A program made the translations under genes and the position numbers. A stretch of DNA of 7,948 nt from Pseudomonadota bacterium (GTDB lineage Bacteria > Pseudomonadota > Alphaproteobacteria > Rhizobiales > Hyphomicrobiaceae): the NCBI GenBank assembly GCA_023392135.1, contig JAEVZQ010000144.1, forward strand, positions 1-7,948, read 5' to 3'. Shown here one piece after another: positions 1-6,408 of this stretch. Positions within the stretch are counted from its first letter, which is position 1; each line of letters opens with the position of its first letter. The notes beneath the pieces were generated by a model. The model did no database searches, was not told where the DNA came from, and worked only from the letters and a program-made list of their open reading frames with translations.

Positions 1-673
1 CAAGGGGCGCGGGCCAGGGAAGGCCCAGACGCGCGGTTATCCTCCCGAGCACCGGTTGCCAATCCCTGACCAGATCCTCATACGAAAATATGACGCGCGC
101 CCATTGCCTCGTCGAGGCTTCGGCCTCCAGAATGTGACGCAGCCACAACAGCCCGGCGAACGCGTCCCTCATACCGTCGCGCGCCTTCAGAGATTCAATT
201 ACGGCGAGGGGATTGCGCAGGGGCATCACGCAGCAAGGCTTCGCGGCTATGCTTGCCAACAGCTCTGCGTAGAAGGCCGCGAAACGACATATCCGCGGAT
301 CCTTTAGCACGATTAAAGGCGCTTGCCCGTACTCCTCTTCAATTAGGGTAGTTAATCCCGCGAACACCTCGGCCCGGCGCGCCGGGTCCATGCGGCCGAG
401 GTCGAGCTTGCGCCAGTCATCCCACCGGCTTCCGGCCTCCGTCAGCATTCTGTCGTGAGCGGCGACGAGTGCGGAGGGCTCCCAGTGGCCAGCCTCGTTG
501 CCGAAACCGGCACCCATAATTCTTTTGGGCAGCGCTGCTCCCAACAAGCTCAATGCGCGTGCGATCGCAGACGTGCCCGACCGGTGCATTCCGAGCACCA
601 AGATGCAGTTTCTCGTGTCGGCTTCTGGTCGGTTGGCAGCGGCATCGCTCGCCGCATCAATCAGGAGTGTCAT
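1..673 (-). CDS. Sulfotransferase family protein (3' end beyond the window)
   Basis: The reading frame starts at an ATG at 673-671 and stays open for 224 codons to the left edge, so the C-terminus is missing. Residues 24-36 read ILVLGMHRSGTSA, the P-loop-like 5'-phosphosulfate binding loop of PAPS-dependent sulfotransferases. Further on are LKDPR and a PLRNPLAVIESL segment, where this family usually binds the 3'-phosphate, and then SYEDLV, also typical. The expected role is transfer of sulfate from PAPS to a sugar or other acceptor; the acceptor cannot be told from sequence. An in-frame stop lies about 90 bases upstream with no other ATG between, which supports this start, although the ribosome binding site is weak. 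It lies 102 bases downstream of a glycosyltransferase on the same strand, so co-transcription and a role in glycan decoration are plausible inferences. Confidence 0.85.
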   Translation of the reverse strand, partial: MTLLIDAASDAAANRPEADTRNCILVLGMHRSGTSAIARALSLLGAALPKRIMGAGFGNEAGHWEPSALVAAHDRMLTEAGSRWDDWRKLDLGRMDPARRAEVFAGLTTLIEEEYGQAPLIVLKDPRICRFAAFYAELLASIAAKPCCVMPLRNPLAVIESLKARDGMRDAFAGLLWLRHILEAEASTRQWARVIFSYEDLVRDWQPVLGRITARLGLPWPAPL

Positions 674-775
674 GAGGATCCAATGAATAAGGATGAATTG
701 AGTTGATGGCGTCCGGAAAAAGCGTATGGCCTGGATCGCACGCGTGCTGCGGATGCGCTGATCGTGTCACTCAGC

Positions 776-1705
776 CTACTCCCTCCAATAGTCCCCGATC
801 CATTCGGCGGGCATGAAGCGGTGCCGGCTGAGACGGAAGGACCGATAAGGGCGTGAGCGTTTGGCCGGATCATGCTCGCCGAGCATCGCAGATGCCGGCG
901 TGATCGAGCCGTAGAAGACCAGTATTCGGCCAGTCGTCGGCGGAATGGGCCTGGCGAAATAGCGAAAGATACGGCTTCGCGGCAGACATGCGTGCGAAAA
1001 GGCGGGGCACCACTCGTCAGGCCAGAACGTTACATCGCCTACAGCCCGAGTAAGGAAATTCTGCTCCTTACAGCTGTATACGCGAGCGATCACATCCGGC
1101 GGGGTCGCGTAGAAGCGATCGAGAACCGCGCTCTCGAGCCCGGCAAAAAAGCGCACGACTGAGCTGTTGCCATAACCGAGATGGGAGTCCTTCCACTCGC
1201 GCACCATGCAAAAGCGTGCTGGAAAGGTGAAAAACGGGTCGAGATTGCCGATGACCACGACGTCGAGGTCAATGTAAAGCGTCATGCCTTCAAGGCCGGC
1301 AATTCCCTTTCGCATGAGGCCCAGCTTCGGCCAGTGCCGGCCGATCCGCGGGTCGAATTCGACCTCCGGCATTGGATGGCACTCCACATCCGGCCGGATG
1401 CCCTTCGGATCATCGGTGAAGCAGATGAGCCGAACACTCCAACTCGTGTTGCGGCGGACCATGGCAGACAGCCGGTTCACCCAGTCCGCCGCGTACCGCG
1501 TGCCCCATTTCATGCAGACCACATTGACGCGCCGGGTGTGTTGCGCGCCCTCGAACTGGACGCGCCAGTCGTTCTCGGCGAGATCAGCGGAGCAATCATT
1601 TGGAGCTGGCAAGCCCCACACCGAAAGGTCACTCGTTGTCTGCCCAGGGCCGGCTTCCGCGCCGCCAGGGATCGAGCTGGACCACCCCAAATCTTGCGCA
1701 ACCAT
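776..1705 (-). CDS. Glycosyltransferase with DxD motif
   Basis: This 309-residue protein contains YIDLDVVVIGNLDPFF around residues 144-159. The D146-x-D148 is the metal and nucleotide-sugar binding motif of GT-A fold enzymes. The conserved domain seems to begin near residue 60 with VNVVCMKWGTRYAADWVNRL, a common opening for this glycosyltransferase family in alphaproteobacteria, and it ends with a basic segment closing in DYWRE. It probably adds a sugar to a cell-surface or secreted glycan; donor and acceptor are unknown. The first 57 or so residues look poorly conserved in style, so the true start may lie downstream (for example the GTG at residue 62). The ATG at 1705 has only a weak GGGTGA-like ribosome binding site. 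The next gene on this strand is a sulfotransferase 102 bases away, suggesting a glycan assembly and modification unit. Confidence 0.85.
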   Translation of the reverse strand: MVAQDLGWSSSIPGGAEAGPGQTTSDLSVWGLPAPNDCSADLAENDWRVQFEGAQHTRRVNVVCMKWGTRYAADWVNRLSAMVRRNTSWSVRLICFTDDPKGIRPDVECHPMPEVEFDPRIGRHWPKLGLMRKGIAGLEGMTLYIDLDVVVIGNLDPFFTFPARFCMVREWKDSHLGYGNSSVVRFFAGLESAVLDRFYATPPDVIARVYSCKEQNFLTRAVGDVTFWPDEWCPAFSHACLPRSRIFRYFARPIPPTTGRILVFYGSITPASAMLGEHDPAKRSRPYRSFRLSRHRFMPAEWIGDYWRE

Positions 1706-1913
1706 TGCGTGTCACCCAGAAGCACAGAACGAGTACTTACAGGGGCAACATCGCGAACGAGCCTTGCGGCAAGCTGGCGTGGAAGTCTGATTTGCAGGGG
1801 CTGTGAGTGGCGGGTGGGGACCGCCGTTCAGGCGCAAACCGCAGCTCGCAAGACATCAGAACTGAAAAGCCGAAGGCCTTCGAGCCACCATACCCTAAAG
1901 CACGTGCGGCTCA

Positions 1914-1937
1914 GGCCTCGCTCGAATCAGCGAGGCC
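1914..1937 (-). terminator. Stem-loop downstream of the SEC-C gene
   Basis: A perfect 9-bp inverted repeat (GGCCTCGCT / AGCGAGGCC) with a 6-base loop lies 41 bases past the stop codon of the SEC-C gene. It could end that transcript, but there is no T-run on either side, so it is at best an imperfect intrinsic terminator. The rest of 1706-1978 shows no convincing gene. It must contain the promoter of the glycosyltransferase, which I could not place. Confidence 0.4.
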
Positions 1938-1978
1938 CAGCTCGTCAACATAATCAGGCAGGCGGCGCGGTTTCCAGC

Positions 1979-2218
1979 CTATGCTGCGAGGCAGCACTTC
2001 TTATACTTTTTCCCCGACCCGCAGGGACATGGGTCGTTGCGACCGATCTTCGGCCCAGAGCGAACGAAAGGCGCGATATGCGTGTGGCCATGATGGTGGT
2101 GGTGATGGTGATGATCATGGTCGTGATGATCATGGCCGCAGCCGCATGCGTCGTCGTGCGCGTGGTCATGGGAATGCTGGCTCTGCCCACCCGCGCTGGC
2201 CTTGGTGTCGGCGCTCAT
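1979..2218 (-). CDS. Small His-rich protein with C-terminal SEC-C metal-binding motif
   Basis: This is a 79-residue protein in two parts. Residues 15-47 carry 18 histidines, mixed with Asp and Gly and including a run of eight at 36-43, plus C25 and C27. Residues 59-76 read [18 protein letters not shown], an almost exact match to the SEC-C motif at the end of SecA, in which three Cys and a His or Cys bind zinc. No signal peptide or membrane segment is visible, so it should be cytoplasmic. Stand-alone SEC-C proteins are common but mostly of unknown role. The His stretch suggests binding, storage or delivery of Zn, Ni or Co; that is inference. The ATG at 2218 is preceded by GAGGT at 8 bases spacing. 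It is divergent from guaA, with a 123-base shared upstream region. Confidence 0.85.
   Translation of the reverse strand: MSADTKASAGGQSQHSHDHAHDDACGCGHDHHDHDHHHHHHHHGHTHIAPFVRSGPKIGRNDPCPCGSGKKYKKCCLAA
2078..2134 (-). repeat. CAT/CAC codon tract encoding the His-rich segment
   Basis: Codons 29-47 of the SEC-C protein form a low-complexity stretch of alternating CAT, CAC and GAT triplets. On the plus strand it reads as repeated ATG/GTG-like triplets. Because it is an imperfect triplet repeat, its length may vary in frame between strains. Confidence 0.7.
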
Positions 2219-2341
2219 CTGCTCGGACCTCGATGTTGGCTGCTGATATAGATATAGCGCGGGTGGGGTGCCCCGCAGACGCCTGTTAGTCGCACCCCGG
2301 TACCCGTTGCAGTCGCGCGGGGATTATCGTAACGGCTCGTC
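2219..2341. promoter_or_regulatory. Divergent promoter region between the SEC-C gene and guaA
   Basis: These 123 bases separate two divergent start codons and must supply at least one promoter. An AT-rich island at 2244-2256 (TATATCTATATC on the minus strand) is a possible -10 region for the SEC-C gene, without a clear -35. The guaA leader holds GGGGTGC (2265-2271) and GCACCCC (2292-2298), which could pair around a 20-base loop. I recognise no known riboswitch. Confidence 0.35.
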
Positions 2342-3889
2342 ATGATAGATACCGTTCTTATTCTTGATTTCGGCTCCCAGGTGACGCAGCTCATCGCCCG
2401 TCGCGTGCGCGAGGCAGGGGTTTACTGCGAGATCTTGCCTTTCGACAAGGCCAAGGAAGGGATCGAGCGCCTGAGGCCAAAGGCAATCATCCTCTCCGGC
2501 GGCCCATCCAGCGTCTATGACCTCGGCACGCCCGCGCCACCACGAGAAGTCTATCAGGCCGGCGTTCCGGTTCTGGGAATCTGCTACGGCGAGCAGACCA
2601 TGGTCGCTCAGCTCGGCGGTGAGGTGACGCCGGCCTCCCATCGCGAGTTCGGACGCGCCGAGGTGGAGGTGGTTGCCGACAGCGCGCTGTTCGAAGGGGT
2701 CTGGCATAAGGGCATGCGCGACCAAGTGTGGATGAGCCACGGCGACCGCGTCGAAAAGATTCCGCCGGGGTTCGAGGTGATCGCCGTCTCGGCCAACGCC
2801 CCTTTCGCGGCTATTGCGGATGAAGAGCGCCGGTTCTATGGGGTCCAGGTCCACCCGGAGGTAATGCATACGCCGCGTGGCGCCGAGCTTCTTACCAATT
2901 TCGTGCGCAAAGTTGCTGGTTGCAGTGGCGACTGGTCCATGCGGGCTTTCCGCGAGTCGGCGATCGAGCGCATTCGTGAGCAGGTCGGCGAGGGTCGAGT
3001 GATCTGCGGGCTCTCCGGCGGCGTAGATTCCGCTGTGGCGGCGGTGCTTATTCACGAGGCGGTCGGTGACCAGCTCACCTGCATCTTCGTCGACCATGGC
3101 CTGCTGCGACAGGGGGAGGCCGACGAGGTCGTGTCGCTGTTCCGGGGGCACTACAATATCCCGCTGGTGCATGTCCGAGCCGAAGACACCTTCCTGGGCG
3201 CACTCGAAGGCGTGAGCGACCCGGAGGCCAAGCGCAAAGCGATCGGGCGGATCTTCATCGATGTCTTCGATGAAGAGGCGCACAAGCTTGGCGGGGCGGA
3301 GTTCCTGGCCCAGGGCACGCTCTACCCCGACGTGATCGAGAGTGTGTCCTTCACGGGCGGCCCGTCGGTGATGATCAAATCGCACCACAACGTCGGCGGC
3401 CTGCCTGAACGCATGAAGCTCAAGCTGGTCGAGCCCCTGCGCGAGCTCTTCAAGGACGAGGTGCGCGCGCTCGGGCGCGAGTTGGGGCTGCCTGAAAGCT
3501 TCATCAGCCGTCACCCGTTCCCGGGTCCAGGCCTCGCAATACGCGTGCCCGGAGAGATCACGCGCGAGAAGCTCGAAATTTTGCGCCGTGCCGATGCGAT
3601 CTACCTTGAGGAGATCCGCAAGGCAGGGCTTTACGACACCATCTGGCAGGCCTTTGCTGTCCTGCTGCCGGTGCGTACCGTTGGCGTCATGGGCGACGCG
3701 CGCACCTACGACCACGTGTGCGCGCTCAGGGCCGTGACCTCCACCGATGGCATGACCGCTGACTACTACCCATTCCCGCACGACTTCCTCGGCCGGACGG
3801 CGACGCGGATCATCAACGAGGTGAAAGGCATCAATCGCGTCGTTTACGACATCACCTCCAAGCCGCCCGGCACGATCAAGTGGGAGTGA
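2342..3889 (+). CDS. guaA: GMP synthase (glutamine-hydrolysing)
   Basis: A complete 515-residue enzyme, close to the usual length (about 525 in E. coli). It converts XMP to GMP using ATP and glutamine, the last step of de novo guanine nucleotide synthesis, in the cytoplasm. The N-terminal class I glutamine amidotransferase domain (about 1-190) shows GICYGEQ with nucleophile C81, and HPE with H171 and E173, completing the Cys-His-Glu triad. The ATP pyrophosphatase domain follows, with the P-loop SGGVDS at 225-230. The C-terminal dimerisation domain ends in the signature [13 protein letters not shown]. The start [13 protein letters not shown] is typical of the family, although the ribosome binding site is weak. 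No partner gene such as guaB is adjacent, so it looks monocistronic. There is no obvious U-rich terminator after the stop. Confidence 0.99.
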   Translation: MIDTVLILDFGSQVTQLIARRVREAGVYCEILPFDKAKEGIERLRPKAIILSGGPSSVYDLGTPAPPREVYQAGVPVLGICYGEQTMVAQLGGEVTPASHREFGRAEVEVVADSALFEGVWHKGMRDQVWMSHGDRVEKIPPGFEVIAVSANAPFAAIADEERRFYGVQVHPEVMHTPRGAELLTNFVRKVAGCSGDWSMRAFRESAIERIREQVGEGRVICGLSGGVDSAVAAVLIHEAVGDQLTCIFVDHGLLRQGEADEVVSLFRGHYNIPLVHVRAEDTFLGALEGVSDPEAKRKAIGRIFIDVFDEEAHKLGGAEFLAQGTLYPDVIESVSFTGGPSVMIKSHHNVGGLPERMKLKLVEPLRELFKDEVRALGRELGLPESFISRHPFPGPGLAIRVPGEITREKLEILRRADAIYLEEIRKAGLYDTIWQAFAVLLPVRTVGVMGDARTYDHVCALRAVTSTDGMTADYYPFPHDFLGRTATRIINEVKGINRVVYDITSKPPGTIKWE

Positions 3890-4094
3890 GGGCTACAAAC
3901 GACGTCGATAGCGTAGATCCGGAGGTCTTCACGCGCGAGCAGTCGCTGTAGCCTGGGTTCGGTTCCGTTATCGGTATTCTGCAACTCTGCCTCGCAAGTT
4001 CGAGCTGCATCACCTTCAAGACGATGTAAGCCACTCCAGCCGACGGAGCACTCTGGCGTAGAGTAGCGCACTGGCGGCCCCACGCCTTGTCTGA
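3890..4094. other. Non-coding interval downstream of guaA with a spaced 7-bp inverted repeat
   Basis: I find no convincing gene in these 205 bases. Immediately after the guaA stop, GGCTACA (3891-3897) is matched by its exact complement TGTAGCC (3947-3953), 49 bases apart. This could form a long-range stem in the guaA 3' untranslated region, but no T-run follows. The spacing does not fit a tRNA acceptor stem. Confidence 0.3.
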
Positions 4095-4295
4095 TCACGC
4101 ACCAAATGCGCCGTCGATCGTATGCATCGCCCCGGTTACGAAGCCCGCTTCCGGACCTGCCAGCCAGGCCACCATACCCGCGATCTCTTCCGGACGCCCG
4201 TGGCGCTTGATGGCCATGAAACTGTGCATCAGGTCCTTGTTCGGCCCATCGGCCGGGTTCGCGTCGGTGTCTATCAGCCCAGGCTGAACCACGTT
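4095..4295 (-). pseudogene. SDR-family oxidoreductase, C-terminal remnant
   Basis: On the minus strand, about 66 codons ending in TGA at 4097-4095 encode the C-terminal part of a short-chain dehydrogenase/reductase. Diagnostic pieces are NVVQPGLIDTD (the usual PG motif after the last Rossmann strand), then RHGRPEEIAGMVAWLAGPEAGFVTG, interrupted here only for brevity, and TIDGAFGA at the end. The NAD(P)-binding GxxxGxG, the catalytic Ser and the YxxxK, normally in the first 160 residues, are absent. Upstream of about 4295 the similarity stops and the frame enters the antisense of a TetR gene. An ATG at 4652 would give a 185-residue chimera, but it would contain no SDR catalytic core. I call it a truncated, non-functional gene. 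Confidence 0.8.
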
Positions 4296-4799
4296 GCGCG
4301 CGGTTACGACGCCGTGAGCGTTGCCGACCTCACCGACAGTCTCGACATCCATCCGCCCAGTTTCTACGCCGCGTTCGGGAACAAAGCCGGCCTCTACGCG
4401 CGTGTTCTGGACAGGTACGCCGGCACCGACGCGATCCCGCTCGCCGACCTCCTGCGCCCGGACCGCCCCGTCGCCGAATCGCTTGCTACCGTGCTGGAGG
4501 ACGCGGCACACCGCTACGCCGCTGATCCCGATGCCACGGGTTGTCTTGTGCTGGAGGGAACCCGCTGCAACGACCGGGAGGCGCGAGAGGCCGCCCGCGC
4601 CTACCATGTCGCTGCCGAAGACACGATCCGTCACTACATTGCGGCACGCCACCCAGAAGAAGCCGAGCGCCTGACGGACTTCGTCAGCACCATCATGGTG
4701 GGGCTATCCGCCAAGGCACGCAACGGGCACGGGCTAGACCAGCTTCTCGCCACCGCACGCCTTGCCGGGTTGGCGATTGCGCAGTCCATTCCCGCCTGA
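4296..4799 (+). pseudogene. TetR/AcrR-family regulator lacking its N-terminus
   Basis: From about 4296 the plus strand encodes ARGYDAVSVADLTDSLDI and then HPPSFYAAFGNKAGLYARVL, the second and third helices of a TetR-type DNA-binding domain. A ligand-binding-like helical C-terminal domain continues to the stop at 4797-4799. The first 25 or so residues (basic N-terminus and helix 1) are missing. The frame is open further upstream to an ATG at 4122, but that extension is antisense to the SDR remnant and not TetR-like. An internal GTG at 4317 would give a protein with no helix 1. The retained part reads intact, without stops or frameshifts, so the loss may be recent. A full-length version would have been expected to repress the divergent SDR gene. 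Confidence 0.75.
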
Positions 4800-4954
4800 A
4801 GCAATGCGTTTTACGGCGAACCACAGAGTCTTGAAAGGCCAAGAGGGGGCGGATGCGGAAAAGTCGGCCGATCCTGAATCAGGCATCTGCTTCGCCGCGC
4901 GCATGAACCCCAAGCAGGCTTTGCCCCCTGACAATCTGCTCCGATGACGGTTCG

Positions 4955-4983
4955 ATTATCGCGCATCTGAAATGTGCGATAAT
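4955..4983. repeat. 29-base near-perfect palindrome
   Basis: The arms ATTATCGCGCAT (4955-4966) and ATGTGCGATAAT (4972-4983) are complementary at 11 of 12 positions, around the 5-base loop CTGAA. If transcribed on the plus strand the mismatch becomes a G-U pair, and the stem can extend to 14 bp (4953-4985). There is no T-run after it. It could be an operator, a mobile-element end or a tyrosine-recombinase site. The region 4800-4954 before it contains no gene I can support. Confidence 0.6.
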
Positions 4984-5001
4984 TGCTGTTCAAGCCCGCT
5001 T

Positions 5002-5035
5002 AAAAAGAAAAAGCCCCCAGCACGATGACTGAGGG
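5002..5035 (-). terminator. Rho-independent terminator of the small secreted protein gene
   Basis: On the minus strand a 7-bp stem (CCCTCAG / CTGGGGG, one G-T pair) with an 8-base loop is followed by CTTTTTCTTTTT. It begins about 60 bases past the stop codon of the gene ending at 5096 and has the classic intrinsic terminator form. Confidence 0.8.
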
Positions 5036-5095
5036 CCAAGGCAAGCTCGGCTCGGATGCGGGTGGTCGGGGGAAAATCCGGGCCGAAAAAGTGCC

Positions 5096-5350
5096 TCAGT
5101 AAAAGCCTTTGCAGGCGAAATACTTCGTCTTCCAGAAGTGCTTTCCTGTATGCTTCCACTTGTAAAAATAGAAGCCACAGTCGTCATAGTGGACAAAATG
5201 CGGCTTGTACCGCTTATGCCAGACGAAGCCGAAGTGCTTATGGTGTTTGTGGCCGTGGAAGCCCTTCCCTTTGGCTTCCGCAGCTGGCGCCATCAAGGTG
5301 GAAAACGCTATCAGCCCCGTAGCCAGTCCCATGATCATCGTCTTGCTCAT
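5096..5350 (-). CDS. Small exported His/Lys/aromatic-rich protein
   Basis: An 84-residue protein with a clear Sec signal peptide: a short basic N-terminus, a hydrophobic core at about 5-20, and APAAEA as a signal peptidase I site, cutting after residue 27. The mature part of about 57 residues is rich in His, Lys, Phe, Tyr and Trp, beginning KGKGFHGHKHHKHFGF, and has two cysteines (C58, C80) that could form a disulfide. It is strongly basic with almost no acidic residues except a DD pair at 56-57. I do not recognise a named family. A periplasmic or extracellular metal-binding or surface-binding role is inference. The start is well supported by AGGAG 7 bases upstream of the ATG. It has its own terminator, so it is probably monocistronic; the gene upstream on the same strand ends 271 bases away. 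Confidence 0.8.
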   Translation of the reverse strand: MSKTMIMGLATGLIAFSTLMAPAAEAKGKGFHGHKHHKHFGFVWHKRYKPHFVHYDDCGFYFYKWKHTGKHFWKTKYFACKGFY

Positions 5351-5621
5351 CTCTCAACTCCTGGTTCGGTTTGACGACCCCGCAGGCGCTCATGATCTCC
5401 CGGGGTTTTAGCGGCGGCGGCATTGCCGTCCGTCGATATGAGGAGAATGCCGGATGAGCGTGCAGAGCGCTGTCACGCGCGGAACACTGCAATGACAGAA
5501 CGCGATTTTTTTTTGGAGCCGGCGGAGGCGGAGGGGGCATGGGCGCTCGAGCCATTCAGTTTTGCCGAGCGCCGTTGCCTTAATCGGAGGGAGGCTCACA
5601 CCCGCATTTGCGAGCGCTGGA
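5351..5621. other. Intergenic region with a T9 tract
   Basis: These 271 bases should hold the promoter of the small secreted protein gene and the end of the CBS-BON transcript. I see a run of nine T at 5506-5514 and a weak CTGTCA / TGACAG inverted repeat before it (5470-5498), 7 bases from the T-run. The geometry is poor for an intrinsic terminator. No promoter is clear. Confidence 0.3.
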
Positions 5622-6308
5622 CTAGGTCGCGCGCAGCGCTGGTAATCCAATCGCGAGCTGATCGTTGATCTTGTGCACGCCATCCGTTGCTTCGATAAGA
5701 ACGTGCAGTGCCCTGCGCTGTTCTGCTGAAGCAACGAAGCCGGTCAGCTCTACAGCACCGTCGCGCACAGCCAGATTGATGAAAGTGTCCTCGAGCCAGT
5801 CCTGCGCGCGCATTTTCTCCTGCAACGACTTCTCCAGCGCTGCATCGCTCATCGATGGGCGTACGACTTCTGTCTGGCTCAACGCGCGTACGATGTCTGC
5901 TCGGGAAATGATGCCGACGAGTTTGCCGTCCTGCAGTACCGGCAGTCGTTTCACCTTATGCTTGTCGAGGGTGCGGGCAATCTCGCTCAGGTCCGCGTCC
6001 TCGCCAACGGAAATGACAGGATGAGTCATGACATTCTCGGCTCTCAGCCCGTGAGTCTTGGTGTACTGACGGGCCAGAGCATCCGGGTCGCTGAAAAAAT
6101 TCAACCACCACTTGCGCGGCGGCACTGTTCCGATTTCAGCGCGGCGCAGCAGGTCGCTCTCGCTGACGATTCCGACCACCGTACCGTCCGCCGAGACTAC
6201 CGGGACGCCGCTGATCCGCTTCTCGGTCATGAGAGCAGCAATGTCGCGAACAGGCATTGCTGGTGTAACCGTGACAACGTCCCGGCTCATGATTTGGTGA
6301 GCTTTCAT
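5622..6308 (-). CDS. CBS-CBS-BON domain protein
   Basis: A 228-residue protein with two CBS domains and a C-terminal BON domain. CBS1 covers about 3-56 (MSRDVVTVTP, then RISGVPVVSADGTVVGIVSESDL). CBS2 covers about 93-146 (VMTHPVISV, then VKRLPVLQDGKLVGIISRADI). BON covers about 155-221 (VELTGFVASAEQRRAL). A linker of about 36 residues contains a KWWLNFF patch. CBS pairs bind adenine nucleotides and often sense energy state; BON domains are linked to membrane or ligand binding. No signal peptide is seen, so it is probably cytoplasmic. The ATG at 6308 follows GGGAGG at 6-7 bases and begins the conserved MKAHQIMSRDV, so I prefer it to the frame extension up to 6533, which has no domain content. 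An FNR/FixK-type box lies 64 bases upstream. The exact function is unknown. Confidence 0.93.
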   Translation of the reverse strand: MKAHQIMSRDVVTVTPAMPVRDIAALMTEKRISGVPVVSADGTVVGIVSESDLLRRAEIGTVPPRKWWLNFFSDPDALARQYTKTHGLRAENVMTHPVISVGEDADLSEIARTLDKHKVKRLPVLQDGKLVGIISRADIVRALSQTEVVRPSMSDAALEKSLQEKMRAQDWLEDTFINLAVRDGAVELTGFVASAEQRRALHVLIEATDGVHKINDQLAIGLPALRAT

Positions 6309-6371
6309 ATTCCGCCTCCCTGGTCTGGTGCTGTCCTGGGCCGATATGCTCAGCAATCTGCACACTGCACC

Positions 6372-6385
6372 TTGATCCTCATCAA
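6372..6385 (-). promoter_or_regulatory. FNR/FixK/Anr-type binding site
   Basis: TTGATCCTCATCAA is an exact match to the consensus TTGAT-N4-ATCAA for Crp/FNR-family oxygen regulators. Its centre is about 70 bases upstream of the CBS-BON start codon. If it acts as a class II activator site at -41.5, transcription would start near 6337, leaving a leader of about 30 bases, and a GCATAT sequence then sits in the -10 position. It is about 125 bases from the divergent gene at 6504 and less likely to act there. Confidence 0.7.
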
Positions 6386-6408
6386 CACGCGAGCCGTACG
6401 ACCGTTCC
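6384..6408 (-). promoter_or_regulatory. Possible EcfG-type general stress promoter
   Basis: On the minus strand GGAAC (6408-6404) is followed after 16 bases by TGTT (6387-6384). The alphaproteobacterial general stress sigma factor consensus is GGAAC-N16/17-CGTT, so the match is all but one base. It overlaps the end of the FNR-type box. One mismatch in nine fixed bases means a chance match is quite possible. Confidence 0.3.

Noticed and set aside
2078..2134. The His run as an artificial His-tag or vector sequence
   Set aside because: Codons are mixed CAT/CAC with Asp and Gly interspersed, and the run sits inside a natural SEC-C gene with its own ribosome binding site.
1181..2251. Long plus-strand open frame of 356 codons
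   Set aside because: It is antisense to the glycosyltransferase and to the SEC-C gene. Its Met/Val-rich end is just the complement of the His codon tract, and it has no recognisable domain.
2324..3781. Minus-strand open frame of 485 codons
   Set aside because: It lies almost entirely opposite guaA, an unmistakable gene. Long antisense frames are common in high-GC DNA.
3891..3962. Possible tRNA after guaA (7-bp end stem, GGTTCG nearby)
   Set aside because: The two stem arms are too close together for a tRNA, and no anticodon arm or T-arm folds in the right place.
4095..4652. A 185-residue minus-strand protein ending in the SDR C-terminus
   Set aside because: Its first two thirds are the complement of the TetR gene and lack the Rossmann and YxxxK motifs, so it is a chimera across the deletion junction.
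4122..4799. A 225-residue TetR protein starting at 4122
   Set aside because: The first 58 residues are antisense to the SDR remnant and contain no TetR helix 1. I treat only 4296-4799 as TetR-derived.
4804..4947. A 47-codon plus-strand frame between the TetR remnant and the palindrome, considered as a mobile-element protein remnant
   Set aside because: It has no recognisable motif and no good ribosome binding site; nothing beyond an open frame supports it.
5470..5514. Inverted repeat plus T9 as a plus-strand terminator
   Set aside because: The stem has only 6 bp, a 17-base loop and 7 bases before the T-run, and no plus-strand gene precedes it.
5423..5668. An 81-codon plus-strand frame containing the T9 tract
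   Set aside because: Only a TTG start or an ATG with a badly spaced ribosome binding site is available, it overlaps the end of the CBS-BON gene, and no domain is recognisable.
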